Shown here one piece after another: positions 32,864 through 42,215 of a stretch of DNA of 56,588 bases (positions are counted from its first letter, which is position 1; each line of letters begins with the position of its first letter). Location: assembly GCA_020846145.1 (NCBI GenBank), contig JADLEL010000189.1:1-56588 (forward strand), written 5' to 3'. This DNA is from Pirellulales bacterium (GTDB taxonomy: Bacteria; Planctomycetota; Planctomycetia; Pirellulales; Thermoguttaceae). The position numbers and the translations under genes were made by a program. A model generated the notes under the pieces. The model did no database searches. It was given only the letters and a program-made list of their open reading frames with translations, and was not told where the DNA came from.

Positions 32864-33580
32864 TCAATCCCGGCTGCGGAGGAACAACTGCAAAATATAC
32901 CAGAACAACAAGGCCACCGAAGCGAACAGCGCCAGTGCCGCCGCCACGTGCTGCCCGATGCGGTAATGGTGGAGCACGTTCGAGGTATCGTAGAGGATGT
33001 AAGCGCAGGCGAAGGCGATCATGGCGTAGGTGAAGATCGGTCCCAGGCTGAAGCTGAAAAGAATCGCCACCGCGATGAAGCCCATCGCCGCGAATCCGCC
33101 GAACATCAGGATGCCGCGGAGGAAGGAAAAGTCCTTCCGCGTGATGAACACCACGGCGGTCAAGACGGCGAATAGGCCGAGCGTCGTCAGCCCGGCGGAA
33201 AGGATGATCTGCGGATCGATCGTTTTGGCGATATACAAAAGCGGGGTGAAGATGATCGCTTCGGCCACCACGTACAAACTCAAGCCGGCATATTGCATGC
33301 CGATGCTCGTGGCCGATTGCGCCCAATTTTGCGCGATGTAGCTGACCAGCATGAACAGCCCGAGGACGATCAGCCAACTGTAGCGTCCGCCGATCATCAT
33401 GCCCACCAGATCGGCCACGGCCGGCGTGGTGAGCAAAATCGCCTCCAAAGCGACGAACAACGCGATCGCGCCCGCCAAATGCACGTAGGTTTTGGTGATG
33501 AAATTCGAACGCTCGTCGGCCTCGGCCATGGCCGCGAACGGGCCCATCGGCGAAGCGTAGGGATTCTCGGAATAGCTCAT
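32864..33580 (-). CDS. Bax inhibitor-1/YccA family membrane protein
   Basis: This 238-residue protein has seven hydrophobic segments. The BI-1 family features are an N-terminal hydrophilic tail ending in FITKTYVHLAGAIALFVALEA, GLSLYVVAEAIIFTPLLYI, LRGILMFGGFAAMGFI, and the C-terminal YILYDTSNVLHHY, where the Asp takes part in the Ca2+ leak or pH sensing of this family. In bacteria (YccA) it interacts with FtsH. An AAAGGCGG ribosome binding site precedes ATG 33580; the longer frame to 33637 lacks one. The gene is separate from its neighbours. Confidence 0.9.
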   Translation of the reverse strand: MSYSENPYASPMGPFAAMAEADERSNFITKTYVHLAGAIALFVALEAILLTTPAVADLVGMMIGGRYSWLIVLGLFMLVSYIAQNWAQSATSIGMQYAGLSLYVVAEAIIFTPLLYIAKTIDPQIILSAGLTTLGLFAVLTAVVFITRKDFSFLRGILMFGGFAAMGFIAVAILFSFSLGPIFTYAMIAFACAYILYDTSNVLHHYRIGQHVAAALALFASVALLFWYILQLFLRSRD

Positions 33581-33748
33581 TTTTCCGCCTTTCGTTCTGG
33601 GGTTGAATCGGACGGCCACCATCGCCGTTCGCATCAATTATACCTTAATGCCGCGGAACGGCAAACGGGGAATGGGGGACGAAATGGACCCGCATGATCC
33701 TGCAGGAGGTTGGCAATGTCATCTTTCACGGGGGGATCTGCCGGAAAG

Positions 33749-33767
33749 CCGCGACCAGTGGTCGCGG
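33749..33767 (+). repeat. Palindromic repeat family C, single copy
   Basis: CCGCGACCAGTGGTCGCGG is a variant of the family C palindrome. It lies in the 475-base region 33581-34055, which has no gene and ends in a family B repeat. Confidence 0.75.
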
Positions 33768-33875
33768 TTCGCGGGGGAGAGGAATGCGTACCCTCCGATA
33801 TTGCAAGACTTCGCCGACCTCCCGGTTAATCTCCCCAGGGTCGTGCAAAGCCCTTGAGAAGAAGGTAATATATAT

Positions 33876-34030
33876 TATGCCATTAGTTTCCAGAACTGAG
33901 GATAATTCCACAAAGTTTTTCGTTTAGCCCGGAGCCAACGGCGACGGCGGGCGTAAGGGACACGGGAAAACTTCACCCACCGTCGCCGTTGACTCCGGGC
34001 TAAACGACCGGTTGCGGCTATGCCGCGCTA
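33876..34030 (-). repeat. Palindromic repeat family B, long form, copy 4
   Basis: This is the inverted counterpart of 4035-4187. It has the same 86-base hairpin (33921-34006) and the conserved outer parts: AAACTAATGGCATA on one side and TAGCGCGGCATAGCC on the other. It ends 25 bases before the next start codon. Confidence 0.8.
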
Positions 34031-34055
34031 GGCTTTAACCAAAGGAACAGCATCA

Positions 34056-35231
34056 ATGCCGGAAAAATCGCTCGACCGAAAACTGGGGCGGATCTTAGCC
34101 GATTCCTCCTGCCCCGACTTCATCATCGCCGACGCCAAAGACGCCGACATGGCCTTCGGGCTGGCCGCGCCGGGGCGCAGCCCGGAACATCATGCCGGAG
34201 AGGCCCGTTTCCGAACCTTGCAGGAATACCGGCAGATCATCCGCGAGATCGTCGCCCAGGAACTGGTCGATATCGTGTTGATGTCGGCCAGCACGAACGA
34301 AATACTGACTATCGAGGAGCGGCTCTTCGACAAAAGTCCCCTTACGCCGGCGGTCCGCGCCAACGACACCACCGATATTTGGCTTGCCGGCAGGGCAATG
34401 CAGTATTCCGCACAGCCCTCGCTGCCGTTCCGCACGGCCACGATCGATCACATCCAATGCGGCAAGCGGGAATGCGATGCCGACCAGCGCCGCCTGGGAG
34501 CCGACTTGGGCCTCTATTCGGTTACGTTCAACAACGACGCCGTGCTCGATCGCCAATCGCTGGAAGCGTACAAAACATTTCGTCTGGAAGCGGAGGCCAA
34601 GGGATTTCGGCACTTTCTGGAAGTCTTCGATCCCAACGCTCCAGGCAATCACCCACCCGCCGAATTGGGCCGATTTCTCAGCGATCATATCGTCAGGGCT
34701 TTAGCCGGCGTAACGAGCCGCGGCAGGCCGTTGTTCTTGAAAATTCCCTACCACGGTCCCGCCGCGATGGAATCGCTCGCCCGCTACGACGGCAAGCTGG
34801 TCGTGGGCATTCTCGGCGGCTCGGCGGGCACTACTTTCGATGCCTTTCAAATGCTCTGGGAAGCGAAAAAATACGGCGCCCGGGTGGCGCTTTACGGGCG
34901 GAAAATCAACAATGCCGAGCACCAACTCAGCTTCGTGCGCTATCTGCGCGCCGTGGCCGACGACGAAATCGGACCCGCCGAAGCCGTTCGCGCCTACCAC
35001 GGCGACCTGCAAAAGCTCGGCATCCGACCCCAACGCTCCTTGGACGAAGACCTCCGGCAGACCGACACCGCAAGCAGCTACGGCGGTTCCGGTTCGAGCA
35101 CCGTGCGACCGAAAACATCTCCGCCGTCTCCCCTCGCAAAAACCGCTTCCGCGGAGCCGGATTTCGGCAAAATGACGCAAGCCGAGAAAATCCAATGGAA
35201 TCTCGACCGCTGGAAGCGGATCGTGGGATAA
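34056..35231 (+). CDS. Putative TIM-barrel (aldolase-like) protein
   Basis: This 391-residue soluble protein is not firmly recognised. Patterns such as FIIADAKDADMAFGLAAPG, IVLMSASTNEIL, HFLEVFDP, PLFLKIPYHGP and VVGILGGSAGTTFDAFQML suggest alternating strands and helices of a barrel. The Lys in LFLKIPY is placed like the Schiff-base Lys of DeoC/LacD-type class I aldolases. The C-terminal ~70 residues are Ser/Pro-rich and end in a helix (AEKIQWNLDRWKRIVG). The function is undetermined; an aldolase role would need the Lys tested. An AAAGGAAC ribosome binding site occurs just before the ATG. Confidence 0.6.
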   Translation: MPEKSLDRKLGRILADSSCPDFIIADAKDADMAFGLAAPGRSPEHHAGEARFRTLQEYRQIIREIVAQELVDIVLMSASTNEILTIEERLFDKSPLTPAVRANDTTDIWLAGRAMQYSAQPSLPFRTATIDHIQCGKRECDADQRRLGADLGLYSVTFNNDAVLDRQSLEAYKTFRLEAEAKGFRHFLEVFDPNAPGNHPPAELGRFLSDHIVRALAGVTSRGRPLFLKIPYHGPAAMESLARYDGKLVVGILGGSAGTTFDAFQMLWEAKKYGARVALYGRKINNAEHQLSFVRYLRAVADDEIGPAEAVRAYHGDLQKLGIRPQRSLDEDLRQTDTASSYGGSGSSTVRPKTSPPSPLAKTASAEPDFGKMTQAEKIQWNLDRWKRIVG

Positions 35232-35425
35232 AAATTCAACTAAACCGAGCCGGTATTCTTCGTTCCCGGCTTCTGCTTGCATGCATTCGCAGGTGGTTTA
35301 TCGGCTAATTCGTTCCTGCCGCGAAAGTAGATTGCGAGGATGCCAACTCCTTGGTATTTCCGAAACCTGCGGAAATCTTGCAACCGGACGAAATAATAAC
35401 GGAGCGCCGCTATCAATGAGCGGCG

Positions 35426-36202
35426 TCAATACGGGAACCTTTCATCCACCTCGGCGGCGGAGAGTTCGACGAGAAAGCCGGCGAGGCGTTCGACGAGGAG
35501 CGCCATCAGGCGGCGGCCCTTTTCGGCGGTGGCGGCGTGGGGATTGCCCGCGCCGGCGTTGGTGGTCAGGAGATGCCAGGGCCGGGTAATCGAGACCCAG
35601 CCGCGGTTGACGGCCTCGAAGCGCGTGGGGGCCTTGCGGCCTTCGTCGGCCGCGAGCGAGCCGTCCGCACGGCGGCCGACGAGTTCGGGAAAAAACGCCA
35701 TCGCCAGCGAGGTTTCCATTTCGCCGGCGTGGTCGTCCGGCTCGTTGAAGATTTCGCGATAGACATCGTTAAAAATAGCGTACCAGTTGACGAGGAACAG
35801 GTGCGCCGGCGTGCGGCCGTAAAGTTCGCGGAGCACCCATTTCAAGTCGTTCCCGCCGTGGCTGTTCAACAGCACCACCTTGCGGATGCCCGAACGCACC
35901 AGCGATTCGACGAGATCGCCGACGATCGTGCAAAGCGTCGAGGGGTAGAGGTTCATGGCGCAGGGGAACTCTTTCTGATTGGTCTGCGTGCCGTAGGGGA
36001 TGGCCGGCAGCAGGACGACTTTCGCCCCGCGCTCGCAGGCGGCCGCGCAGAGTTTCTCGCCCACCAGATCGGCCTCGCGGGTGTCGATGCCGTAGGGGAG
36101 ATGCAAGTTGTGCGGTTCGGTGGCCCCGAACGGCAGCACCGCCGCCTCGTAATGCAGTTCTTTCAGCGTGCCGTAGTTGATGTCGGCGAGTTTCCAGGAC
36201 AT
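35426..36202 (-). CDS. Creatininase family amidohydrolase
   Basis: The 258-residue protein has the metal-ligand motifs of the creatinine amidohydrolase family: PFGATEPHNLHLPYGIDT (the usual GSxEQHGPHLP is varied), LLNSHGGN and DHAGEMETS. The family hydrolyses cyclic amides, among them creatinine and precursors of mycofactocin or F420-like pathways, so the substrate is open. The variation of the EQHG motif to EPHN could change the metal site. It is transcribed in the same direction as the nuclease gene, whose end lies 29 bases upstream of this start. Confidence 0.88.
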   Translation of the reverse strand: MSWKLADINYGTLKELHYEAAVLPFGATEPHNLHLPYGIDTREADLVGEKLCAAACERGAKVVLLPAIPYGTQTNQKEFPCAMNLYPSTLCTIVGDLVESLVRSGIRKVVLLNSHGGNDLKWVLRELYGRTPAHLFLVNWYAIFNDVYREIFNEPDDHAGEMETSLAMAFFPELVGRRADGSLAADEGRKAPTRFEAVNRGWVSITRPWHLLTTNAGAGNPHAATAEKGRRLMALLVERLAGFLVELSAAEVDERFPY

Positions 36203-36231
36203 GGAGGTAGGGTCGGGTTATGGTTTTCGGT

Positions 36232-37401
36232 TTATTCTTCGCTACGCAGCTCTGCTTCTAGCTGCTCGATCGTCGGCAAGCTGGATTTCAACTCCCGCGG
36301 CAACGAAGCGGTAAGGCGATATTCCGAAACGCCGATGGGTTTTCGCGTATCGCGCAAAGCGTATTCGACGGTTACGGCTTTCTTGCCTTTGCAAAGGATG
36401 ATTCCAATGCTCGGTTGGTCGTCGGCATGTCGCGCAAGGTTGTCGATTGCCGAAAGGTAGAATTGCATTTTGCCGGCGAATTCAGGTTTGAATTCTTCGA
36501 CCTTCAAATCGACGACCACAAAGGCGCGGAGTTTGAGATGGTAAAAAAGCAGGTCGAGGTAATAATCGCCGCCCTCGACTTCCAAATGGTACTGACTGCC
36601 GACGAAAGCGAAGCCCACGCCCAATTCCAGCATGAATGCGCGGAGGTGTTCCAACAAGCCGCGTTCCAATTCGCGTTCGCGGGCATCATCCGCCAGGGTG
36701 AGAAAATCGAAAACGTAGGGGTCCTTAATCGTCTGTTGGGCCAAATCCGATTGCGGGGCGGGCAGCGTTTGCTCGAAATTGGTAATTGCGCGGCCCTGCC
36801 GAGCATACAGATCCAATTCGATCTGGTGGACGAGAATCGCCCGGGACCAGCCATGCTCGACCGTTTTTTGTGCGTACCATAGCCGTTGGAGGGGGTTTTT
36901 GAGCTTCGATATGAGTTGGAGATTATGTCCCCAAGGAATTTCTGCCACAACCTGTGGCGGATTTTGACCATCGATTTCTCCAACAGGTTGTTGGAGATTT
37001 GCGACGTCCTCGGTCCAAGCGAGAAAAAAGGCCCGCATGTACCATAGATTCTGGAGCGAGAAACCGGCTACGCCGGGAAACTCCGCATGTAAATCGTCCG
37101 CTAAATTCTCGATGATCGACTTTCCCCAACCTTCGACTCTTTGCCGTTGCGCAATTTCCTTGCCGATATCCCAATAGAGGCGGATCAATTCCCGATTGGC
37201 GGCCACAACCGCTCGGACTTGGGCATGGCGAATGCGATTTTTCAGGTCTTCCAGCAATTCCTTATAGCCGGAGGGAAGGATTGCGAGAACCTCTTGACCG
37301 GGTTTTGGTTTGGTCCGAGATCGATTTGCGATTTTCGTTGTTTGCGTCGAACGCGAGAGTTTTTCGCTCACCTGATGCTTGCTTGTTTTTTTGGATGCCA
37401 C
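36232..37401 (-). CDS. YhcG/DUF1016-type PDDEXK nuclease
   Basis: The ~389-residue protein has an N-terminal helical domain (YKELLEDLKNRIRHAQ, ANRELIRLYWDIGKEI, GFSLQNLWYMRAFF) and a C-terminal restriction-like fold (GGDYYLDLLFYHLKLR, VVDLKVEEFKPEFAGKM). Here Asp, then D-x-K, form the PDDEXK active site. The family is known as YhcG and occurs mainly as a mobile, accessory nuclease of uncertain job (DNA repair or phage response). The start is GTG 37401, preceded by GGAG; a TTG at 37464 would add a 21-residue stretch. No restriction or toxin partner is nearby. Confidence 0.9.
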   Translation of the reverse strand: MASKKTSKHQVSEKLSRSTQTTKIANRSRTKPKPGQEVLAILPSGYKELLEDLKNRIRHAQVRAVVAANRELIRLYWDIGKEIAQRQRVEGWGKSIIENLADDLHAEFPGVAGFSLQNLWYMRAFFLAWTEDVANLQQPVGEIDGQNPPQVVAEIPWGHNLQLISKLKNPLQRLWYAQKTVEHGWSRAILVHQIELDLYARQGRAITNFEQTLPAPQSDLAQQTIKDPYVFDFLTLADDARERELERGLLEHLRAFMLELGVGFAFVGSQYHLEVEGGDYYLDLLFYHLKLRAFVVVDLKVEEFKPEFAGKMQFYLSAIDNLARHADDQPSIGIILCKGKKAVTVEYALRDTRKPIGVSEYRLTASLPRELKSSLPTIEQLEAELRSEE

Positions 37402-37631
37402 GATTGCTACTCCGCAAATTTCTCGCGAACGAATTGCATTCAATCCGACATTAATCCTCGGCAATAGTTTGGTTCCATCCCGGATATTTTAGAGTCGGGA
37501 TACTCAATGAACAAGAACGTAGCTTTCCCCTTTTGGATTACAATGGTTCTCTGTGAGGAAAACCTGCTTCATCGACTCGGTTAGGCCATTCGTCGCCATC
37601 GCCGAATGCCAAAAAGTTCGCCATGTCATTG

Positions 37632-39974
37632 TTAATAGAGCAACCAATCTTCAATTTGCCGGGCCAGGGCGGTCTTTCCTTGCGTGCGGGCAAGGTCGAG
37701 GGCTTTTTGGGCGGCCCGGAGGGCGTCGGCGCGGCGGCCGATTTGGTGGTAGGCGATGGCCAGGTTGAAGCGGGCTTCGGCATAGTCGGGTTGCAGATCG
37801 ATCGCCCGTTCGTAGAGGCGAACGGCTTCCCGCGGCGCGCCGGCCTCGACCAGCGTGTTTGCCAAATTGAAATGAATCTGGGGACTATTCGGCTGCAACC
37901 GCAACGCCTGCCGAAAGTGTTCGATCGCCTCTTGCGGCCGGTCCATGCGGACCAGGGCATTGCCTAAATTATTATGCGCCTGCGGCAAGTCGGGCTGCAA
38001 CCGCAAGGCTTGTTCGTAATGATCGATCGCTTCCTTCAAACGTCCGATGCGGGCCAGGGCGAAACCTAAGTTGCCGTGGGCCTCGGCGAAGCCGGGTTGA
38101 AGTTCGATTGCTCGCTCGAAGCTTTCGATGCCCTCCGGCCACAGGCCGATCTCGATCAGCGCGTTGCCGAGACCGTTGTAAGCTTTGGCGTATTCGGGAT
38201 CGGTCTTCAGCGCCTCCCGATAATAAAAAATCGCCTCATCCGGCCGGCCCGCCTTCGCCAGGGCGAGTCCCAAGTCGTATTGCGCGTCGAGGAAATCGGG
38301 CTTCAGCCGCAGCGCTTCGCGGAAGTGCTCGATCGCCTCGGAGATTTCGCCGCGATCGCAGAGAACGGTGCCCAAGTTGTTGTGGGCCTCGTGGTTTTGC
38401 GGATTCAACCGCAAAGAACTGCGAAAGCAGCCGATGGCCTCCTCCGGGCGGCCCGCTTCGAGCAACGCCTTGCCGAGATTATTGCAGGCCATCCAACAGT
38501 CGGGATTTTTTTCCAAAGTGGCTCGATACAGGGCGATTTCGTCGCGGTATTGCCGGCTTTGCCGCCAGGTCAGCGTCGCGAGCGTTCCCGCCGCCAGGAT
38601 CGCGGCGAGCATCGCGAACGCGGGCGCCGCGCCCCTTGAACGCCCCCGCCAGGCGCTCCAACCCGCCGCCGCAAGTACGATCGGCCCGAGCAGCGCGAGG
38701 TGCTGATAATGATCGGCCACCAGAGAGTATTTCATGAAATAGACGTCGGTAAAGCCCATGACCGGCACGAGCGCGATGCAGAAAAATCCCCAGGCGAACA
38801 AGACCGGCCGGCTCCATTTCCCGCGATAGCGCCAGAGCGCCACCGTAACGGCCAGCGCCGCCAAGAGCGGCAGCCACCACAACCAATTGCCGGTTTGAAT
38901 CCGCCATTGGGGATAGACGAAGCAGAGATCGATCGGTAAAATCGCCTTCGATAGATAAAACCACACCGCACCGCCGGCGCCCAGCAGGCGCTCGATGAAA
39001 CCGGCGTTGCGGATGACGGTCTCCGCGCCGTGGCGTTGAAACCAGATATTCACGCCGACCAAGACCGCGGAAACCGCGAAGAAGGGCGCGGTCCGAGCCA
39101 AGTCTCGCCACGAAAGCTTCCGCCGCCAGCCGATCATCCCCAGCAGCAGCGCCGGCAATACGGCCGCCGATCCCTTGCTGAGCATCGCCAACGCGAACGC
39201 CAAGAGGCTCAGCCAATACCAGGGGGATGCGAGGTTGTAAAAAAATGGGACTGGCTCCGAACCGAGTTGTCGATTATCCGTCGAATAATGGGTGTTGTGA
39301 GGTGCCTGTCCCAATTTTTTCACAACCTCTGGGGGATAAGAGGTAGGAATCGAGTTTTGTGCGATGAGGGCGGAGCCGCCGAGAGGCTCCGCATCATTCG
39401 GATTTTTTTTATTCGCGGCTCGCGCCGCCCGCTCCCCGCCGCTCATTTCCGCTTTCCAATACCAGAGCATCGACAACAGCACGAACAGCATCGCCAACAG
39501 ATTTTTCCGCTGCGCGATCCAGGCGACCGTTTCGACGTTCACCGGATGCACCGCGAAGAGCAATGCCGCCGGAAAAGCGCCGGGCACGGCCAATTTCCGC
39601 AGCAGATACCATATCAGCAACGATTCGCTCACGTGCAAGAGCAGATTGACGACGCGGTAGCCGGTCGGATTCATGCCCCACAACCGCCACTCGATCCAGA
39701 AGCTCGAATTGGTTACCGGCCAGTAATCGTAAGGATCGGTGGTGCACCAGAATCGGTACAAGCCGTCGGACGCCGCGATCAGTTTGCAATCGGTGATCAG
39801 CAGGTGGTCGTCCCAGATGAAACCGCCTTCGATCGAGGGAAAGTAAGCGAAGAAGACGGCAACGGCAATGAGCGCGGCCCCCGCCCAGGCCAGATGGCGC
39901 GGCGTCGCGGGAGCGGGCGTGCCGCCAGGGGAATGAACGGCGGGCCGGTCGGGAAATTTCCGGTGTTTTTTCAT
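37632..39974 (-). CDS. TMTC-like membrane protein with TPR tail
   Basis: The 780-residue protein has about ten N-terminal membrane segments starting with WAGAALIAVAVFFAYFPSI. GGFIWDDHLLI and AVHPVNVETVAWIAQRKN are the signature regions of GT-C type TMTC proteins (O-mannosyltransferase-like). From about residue 500 there are at least eight TPR units (NLGKALLEAGRPEEAIGCFR repeated). Residues ~186-247 are a hydrophilic insert encoded by two palindromic repeats (39231-39329 and 39371-39391) that keep the frame. The Asp pair after helix 1 (WDD) matches the catalytic pair of the family. Enzyme activity is inferred. Confidence 0.85.
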   Translation of the reverse strand: MKKHRKFPDRPAVHSPGGTPAPATPRHLAWAGAALIAVAVFFAYFPSIEGGFIWDDHLLITDCKLIAASDGLYRFWCTTDPYDYWPVTNSSFWIEWRLWGMNPTGYRVVNLLLHVSESLLIWYLLRKLAVPGAFPAALLFAVHPVNVETVAWIAQRKNLLAMLFVLLSMLWYWKAEMSGGERAARAANKKNPNDAEPLGGSALIAQNSIPTSYPPEVVKKLGQAPHNTHYSTDNRQLGSEPVPFFYNLASPWYWLSLLAFALAMLSKGSAAVLPALLLGMIGWRRKLSWRDLARTAPFFAVSAVLVGVNIWFQRHGAETVIRNAGFIERLLGAGGAVWFYLSKAILPIDLCFVYPQWRIQTGNWLWWLPLLAALAVTVALWRYRGKWSRPVLFAWGFFCIALVPVMGFTDVYFMKYSLVADHYQHLALLGPIVLAAAGWSAWRGRSRGAAPAFAMLAAILAAGTLATLTWRQSRQYRDEIALYRATLEKNPDCWMACNNLGKALLEAGRPEEAIGCFRSSLRLNPQNHEAHNNLGTVLCDRGEISEAIEHFREALRLKPDFLDAQYDLGLALAKAGRPDEAIFYYREALKTDPEYAKAYNGLGNALIEIGLWPEGIESFERAIELQPGFAEAHGNLGFALARIGRLKEAIDHYEQALRLQPDLPQAHNNLGNALVRMDRPQEAIEHFRQALRLQPNSPQIHFNLANTLVEAGAPREAVRLYERAIDLQPDYAEARFNLAIAYHQIGRRADALRAAQKALDLARTQGKTALARQIEDWLLY
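39231..39329 (+). repeat. Palindromic repeat inside the TMTC-like gene
   Basis: The two 24-25-base arms begin GAGGTTGTAAAAAAATGGGA and, on the opposite strand, GAGGTTGTGAAAAAATTGGG, separated by about 50 bases. The GGGAC(A/T)GG motif at the inner end recalls the MITE. A second palindrome, CGGAGCC-N5-GAGGCTCCG, is at 39371-39391. Both are translated in frame. Confidence 0.85.
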
Positions 39975-40130
39975 TTTTCTTGAGATTAATTTACCCTACT
40001 CGACACTGCCGAACAAGCCGGCGGCAGTCCCGCGCTCCACTACGGGTAAAGATTAAGCGGGGAAGAGTTCAACGAATTGCGGCAAAAAAAGGGATCGGTG
40101 AAACGAATTGCGGCTAACCGGTTTGTCCGG

Positions 40131-41630
40131 TTATTTGCTCGACGAGTTTCCGTCCCCCTTCGCCATAAACTCCTTATACTGCTGATCCAACTCTTCGAAT
40201 TTCGCGCCGGTGAGCTTGGGCAGCGTGTGCTCGGTGTCTTGGGCGGAATAGACGGCGGAGAGATAGGACACCAGCGCGTCGCGGTAGCGGCCGCGGTCGT
40301 AGTGGATGAGGAAGTGGGTCAGGCCCGCCGCTTGGCTGTAAAGCGTGGCGATGCGCGGGTCTTTTTGGATTTTCTCCATGCCGTAGCCGGCCAGTTCGGA
40401 CAGCGGCACGTAGAAACGGTCGTTCAGCAGCCGGTAGCGGGCGGCAATCATCCGCTGGTCGTCGAAGCCGCCGAGTTCGTAGAAGCCGTCGCGGACCTGC
40501 AGCGATTCCATGTACAGCGCGATGCCTTCGGTGATCCAGAAATTCGCGAGTTTTCCGGCCTTGGGCGAAACCGGCCGCGATTCGTGGAACAACTGGTGCG
40601 TGGCCTCGTGGTAGAGAGTGCGGAAATCGTTCTTTTCATCGGCGTAGAAGTAGGCGGTGCGGAGCCGGCTCTGATAGAAGCCGACCGAAATTTCGATATC
40701 GGGAAATATCTCCTTCAGCGAATCGAGGTAATCGGCCCGATCGCGGTAATAAACCACCAGATGGCGTCGGCCCGGCGGCTGGGTTTTCGCGCGGCCGTCG
40801 AACAGCGCGATGACGTCGTCTTCGGTGGCGAAATAGCGGATGAAAAGCTGGCTCCAGAGCAGATAGAGCCGTTCGAGTTTCTGTCCCAGGGCGACGCCGG
40901 CTTCGAGGCTGTGGTTGGTGCGGATCGCGTAATGCTCGGTCTCGACGAGCCAGCCCGCATCGATGTCGCGGCGCGCGGCGGCGTCCTCGGCGGAGGTGAT
41001 CCACTTGTTGTTGCAAAAACGCCGGCCTTCCTCATAGCGCTTGACGTAGGCTTTCGGCAGCCAGCCGAATTTGTCGGTCCAGACCAGGCCCTGGCGGAGC
41101 TTTTTGACTTCGTACACCGTCCGCCACTGGTTCTGATATTTTTGATAGCCGAACAGCCGGCGGACGCTTTCGTTGTCCGGATTGGCGCGGATCGCGTCGA
41201 GGGCCGACTCCAAGGCCAAGCCCGGCCGGTTGGAGCGCATGGCGCGGCGGGCGAGTTCGTTCAAGGCGGCGGCTTGCTCTTTCCGCAGGCGATTGAATTT
41301 CTGGTCCCATTCGACGACCGCCGGCGGCGCATCGGGCGGCAGTTTCGGCGGACCCGCTTCCGCCGGCAGCGCCGGCACGTAGAACTTCATCGGGTCGTGC
41401 GGCCCCAAGGCGTTGCGGGTCTTGCGGGCCTCGGCCTTCAACCCCTTTTCGTCGCACCAGGACGCCAATTGATTTAGCTCGGCGGCGTATTTCGATTTTA
41501 ATTCCTGGGCGGTGCGGGCGAGTTCGTCGGCGAGTAAAGAAAGCGGGAAGAGGAGCAACGCCCCCCCCAAAGCAAGGGAAATCAGGGCGAAAAAGACGCG
41601 GCGTGAAGTTTTTGGGGACAGTGGATTCAT
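40131..41630 (-). CDS. Secreted HEXXH metalloprotease-like protein (DUF1570 type)
   Basis: This protein of about 499 residues has an N-terminal signal segment (RRVFFALISLALGGALLLFP) and a helical region of TPR-like pairs (residues ~40-170). The C-terminal half has the zinc motif LYHEATHQLFHES (HEATH) followed ~25 residues later by WITEGIALYMESL, whose Glu is the third ligand, a gluzincin layout. The protein is typical of a planctomycete family known only as DUF1570. Its target is unknown. Either ATG 41648 or ATG 41630 may be the start; 41630 has GGGGATC close upstream. Confidence 0.8.
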   Translation of the reverse strand: MNPLSPKTSRRVFFALISLALGGALLLFPLSLLADELARTAQELKSKYAAELNQLASWCDEKGLKAEARKTRNALGPHDPMKFYVPALPAEAGPPKLPPDAPPAVVEWDQKFNRLRKEQAAALNELARRAMRSNRPGLALESALDAIRANPDNESVRRLFGYQKYQNQWRTVYEVKKLRQGLVWTDKFGWLPKAYVKRYEEGRRFCNNKWITSAEDAAARRDIDAGWLVETEHYAIRTNHSLEAGVALGQKLERLYLLWSQLFIRYFATEDDVIALFDGRAKTQPPGRRHLVVYYRDRADYLDSLKEIFPDIEISVGFYQSRLRTAYFYADEKNDFRTLYHEATHQLFHESRPVSPKAGKLANFWITEGIALYMESLQVRDGFYELGGFDDQRMIAARYRLLNDRFYVPLSELAGYGMEKIQKDPRIATLYSQAAGLTHFLIHYDRGRYRDALVSYLSAVYSAQDTEHTLPKLTGAKFEELDQQYKEFMAKGDGNSSSK

Positions 41631-41668
41631 GATCCCCAATTGTAGCATAATCGGCGGCTCGCGGAAGA

Positions 41669-41857
41669 AAAAACGCGCTGTAAAACCGCGACCATTGGTC
41701 GCGGTTCACGAAAGAAAAATCGCGTTGGAAAGCCGCGACCATTGGTCGCGATTCACGTGAAAAAGAGCGCGTTGTAAAGCCGCGACCATTGGTCGCGGTT
41801 CACGTGAGAAAAAGCGCGTTGGAAAGCCGCGACCATTGGTCGCGGTTTACGAAAGAC
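41669..41857 (+). repeat. Tandem array of family C palindromes (four 47-bp units)
   Basis: CCGCGACCATTGGTCGCGG starts at 41686, 41733, 41780 and 41827, exactly 47 bases apart. Spacers of ~28 bases (TTCACGAAAGAAAAATCGCG type) are themselves similar. The units point the same way and there is no CRISPR-like spacer diversity. It lies in the 585-base gap between the HEXXH gene and hcp, which has no gene. Confidence 0.9.
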
Positions 41858-42114
41858 AAGAATGCGTGGCCTCCTGATTCGCAAGACTTTGCATACCTCC
41901 TGCAATAAAAACCGCGCGTATCGTTCTATTGCCCGTGGCACGATCGCCTCTCCGGGCGTAATGCCCTTCGCCTTAATCGCCGGTCAAATCCGCGGCATCC
42001 TCCGGATTTCGTGGGCAACCGACTGCCCGTTCGGATTCTTCGGGATCATTCCCCCGCTCCTCTGCCGCAGGTATATTGGAATTGAGAAAGATGATCGGGT
42101 TACAAAACGACTCG

Positions 42115-42193
42115 GTGCCATGCCCACGCTCGTCGTGGGCATGTTGAAACCGTGTATAAACGCCGAATGCCCGCGGCAAGCGCGGGCATGGCG
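42115..42193 (+). repeat. Palindromic repeat family D, copy 3
   Basis: A GCCATGCCCACG hairpin is paired with GAATGCCCGCGGCAAGCGCG and GGGCATGGCG. It sits directly after the hcp stop. Confidence 0.75.
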
Positions 42194-42215
42194 ACGTGAA
42201 AGATCGTTATCACAT

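Noticed and set aside
40077..41477. A 466-codon frame opposite the HEXXH protein
   Set aside because: Antisense shadow without domain; the opposite strand has signal peptide and zinc motif.
41669..41857. CRISPR array
   Set aside because: The spacers are nearly equal, the repeats are palindromic for their full length and no cas genes are present.
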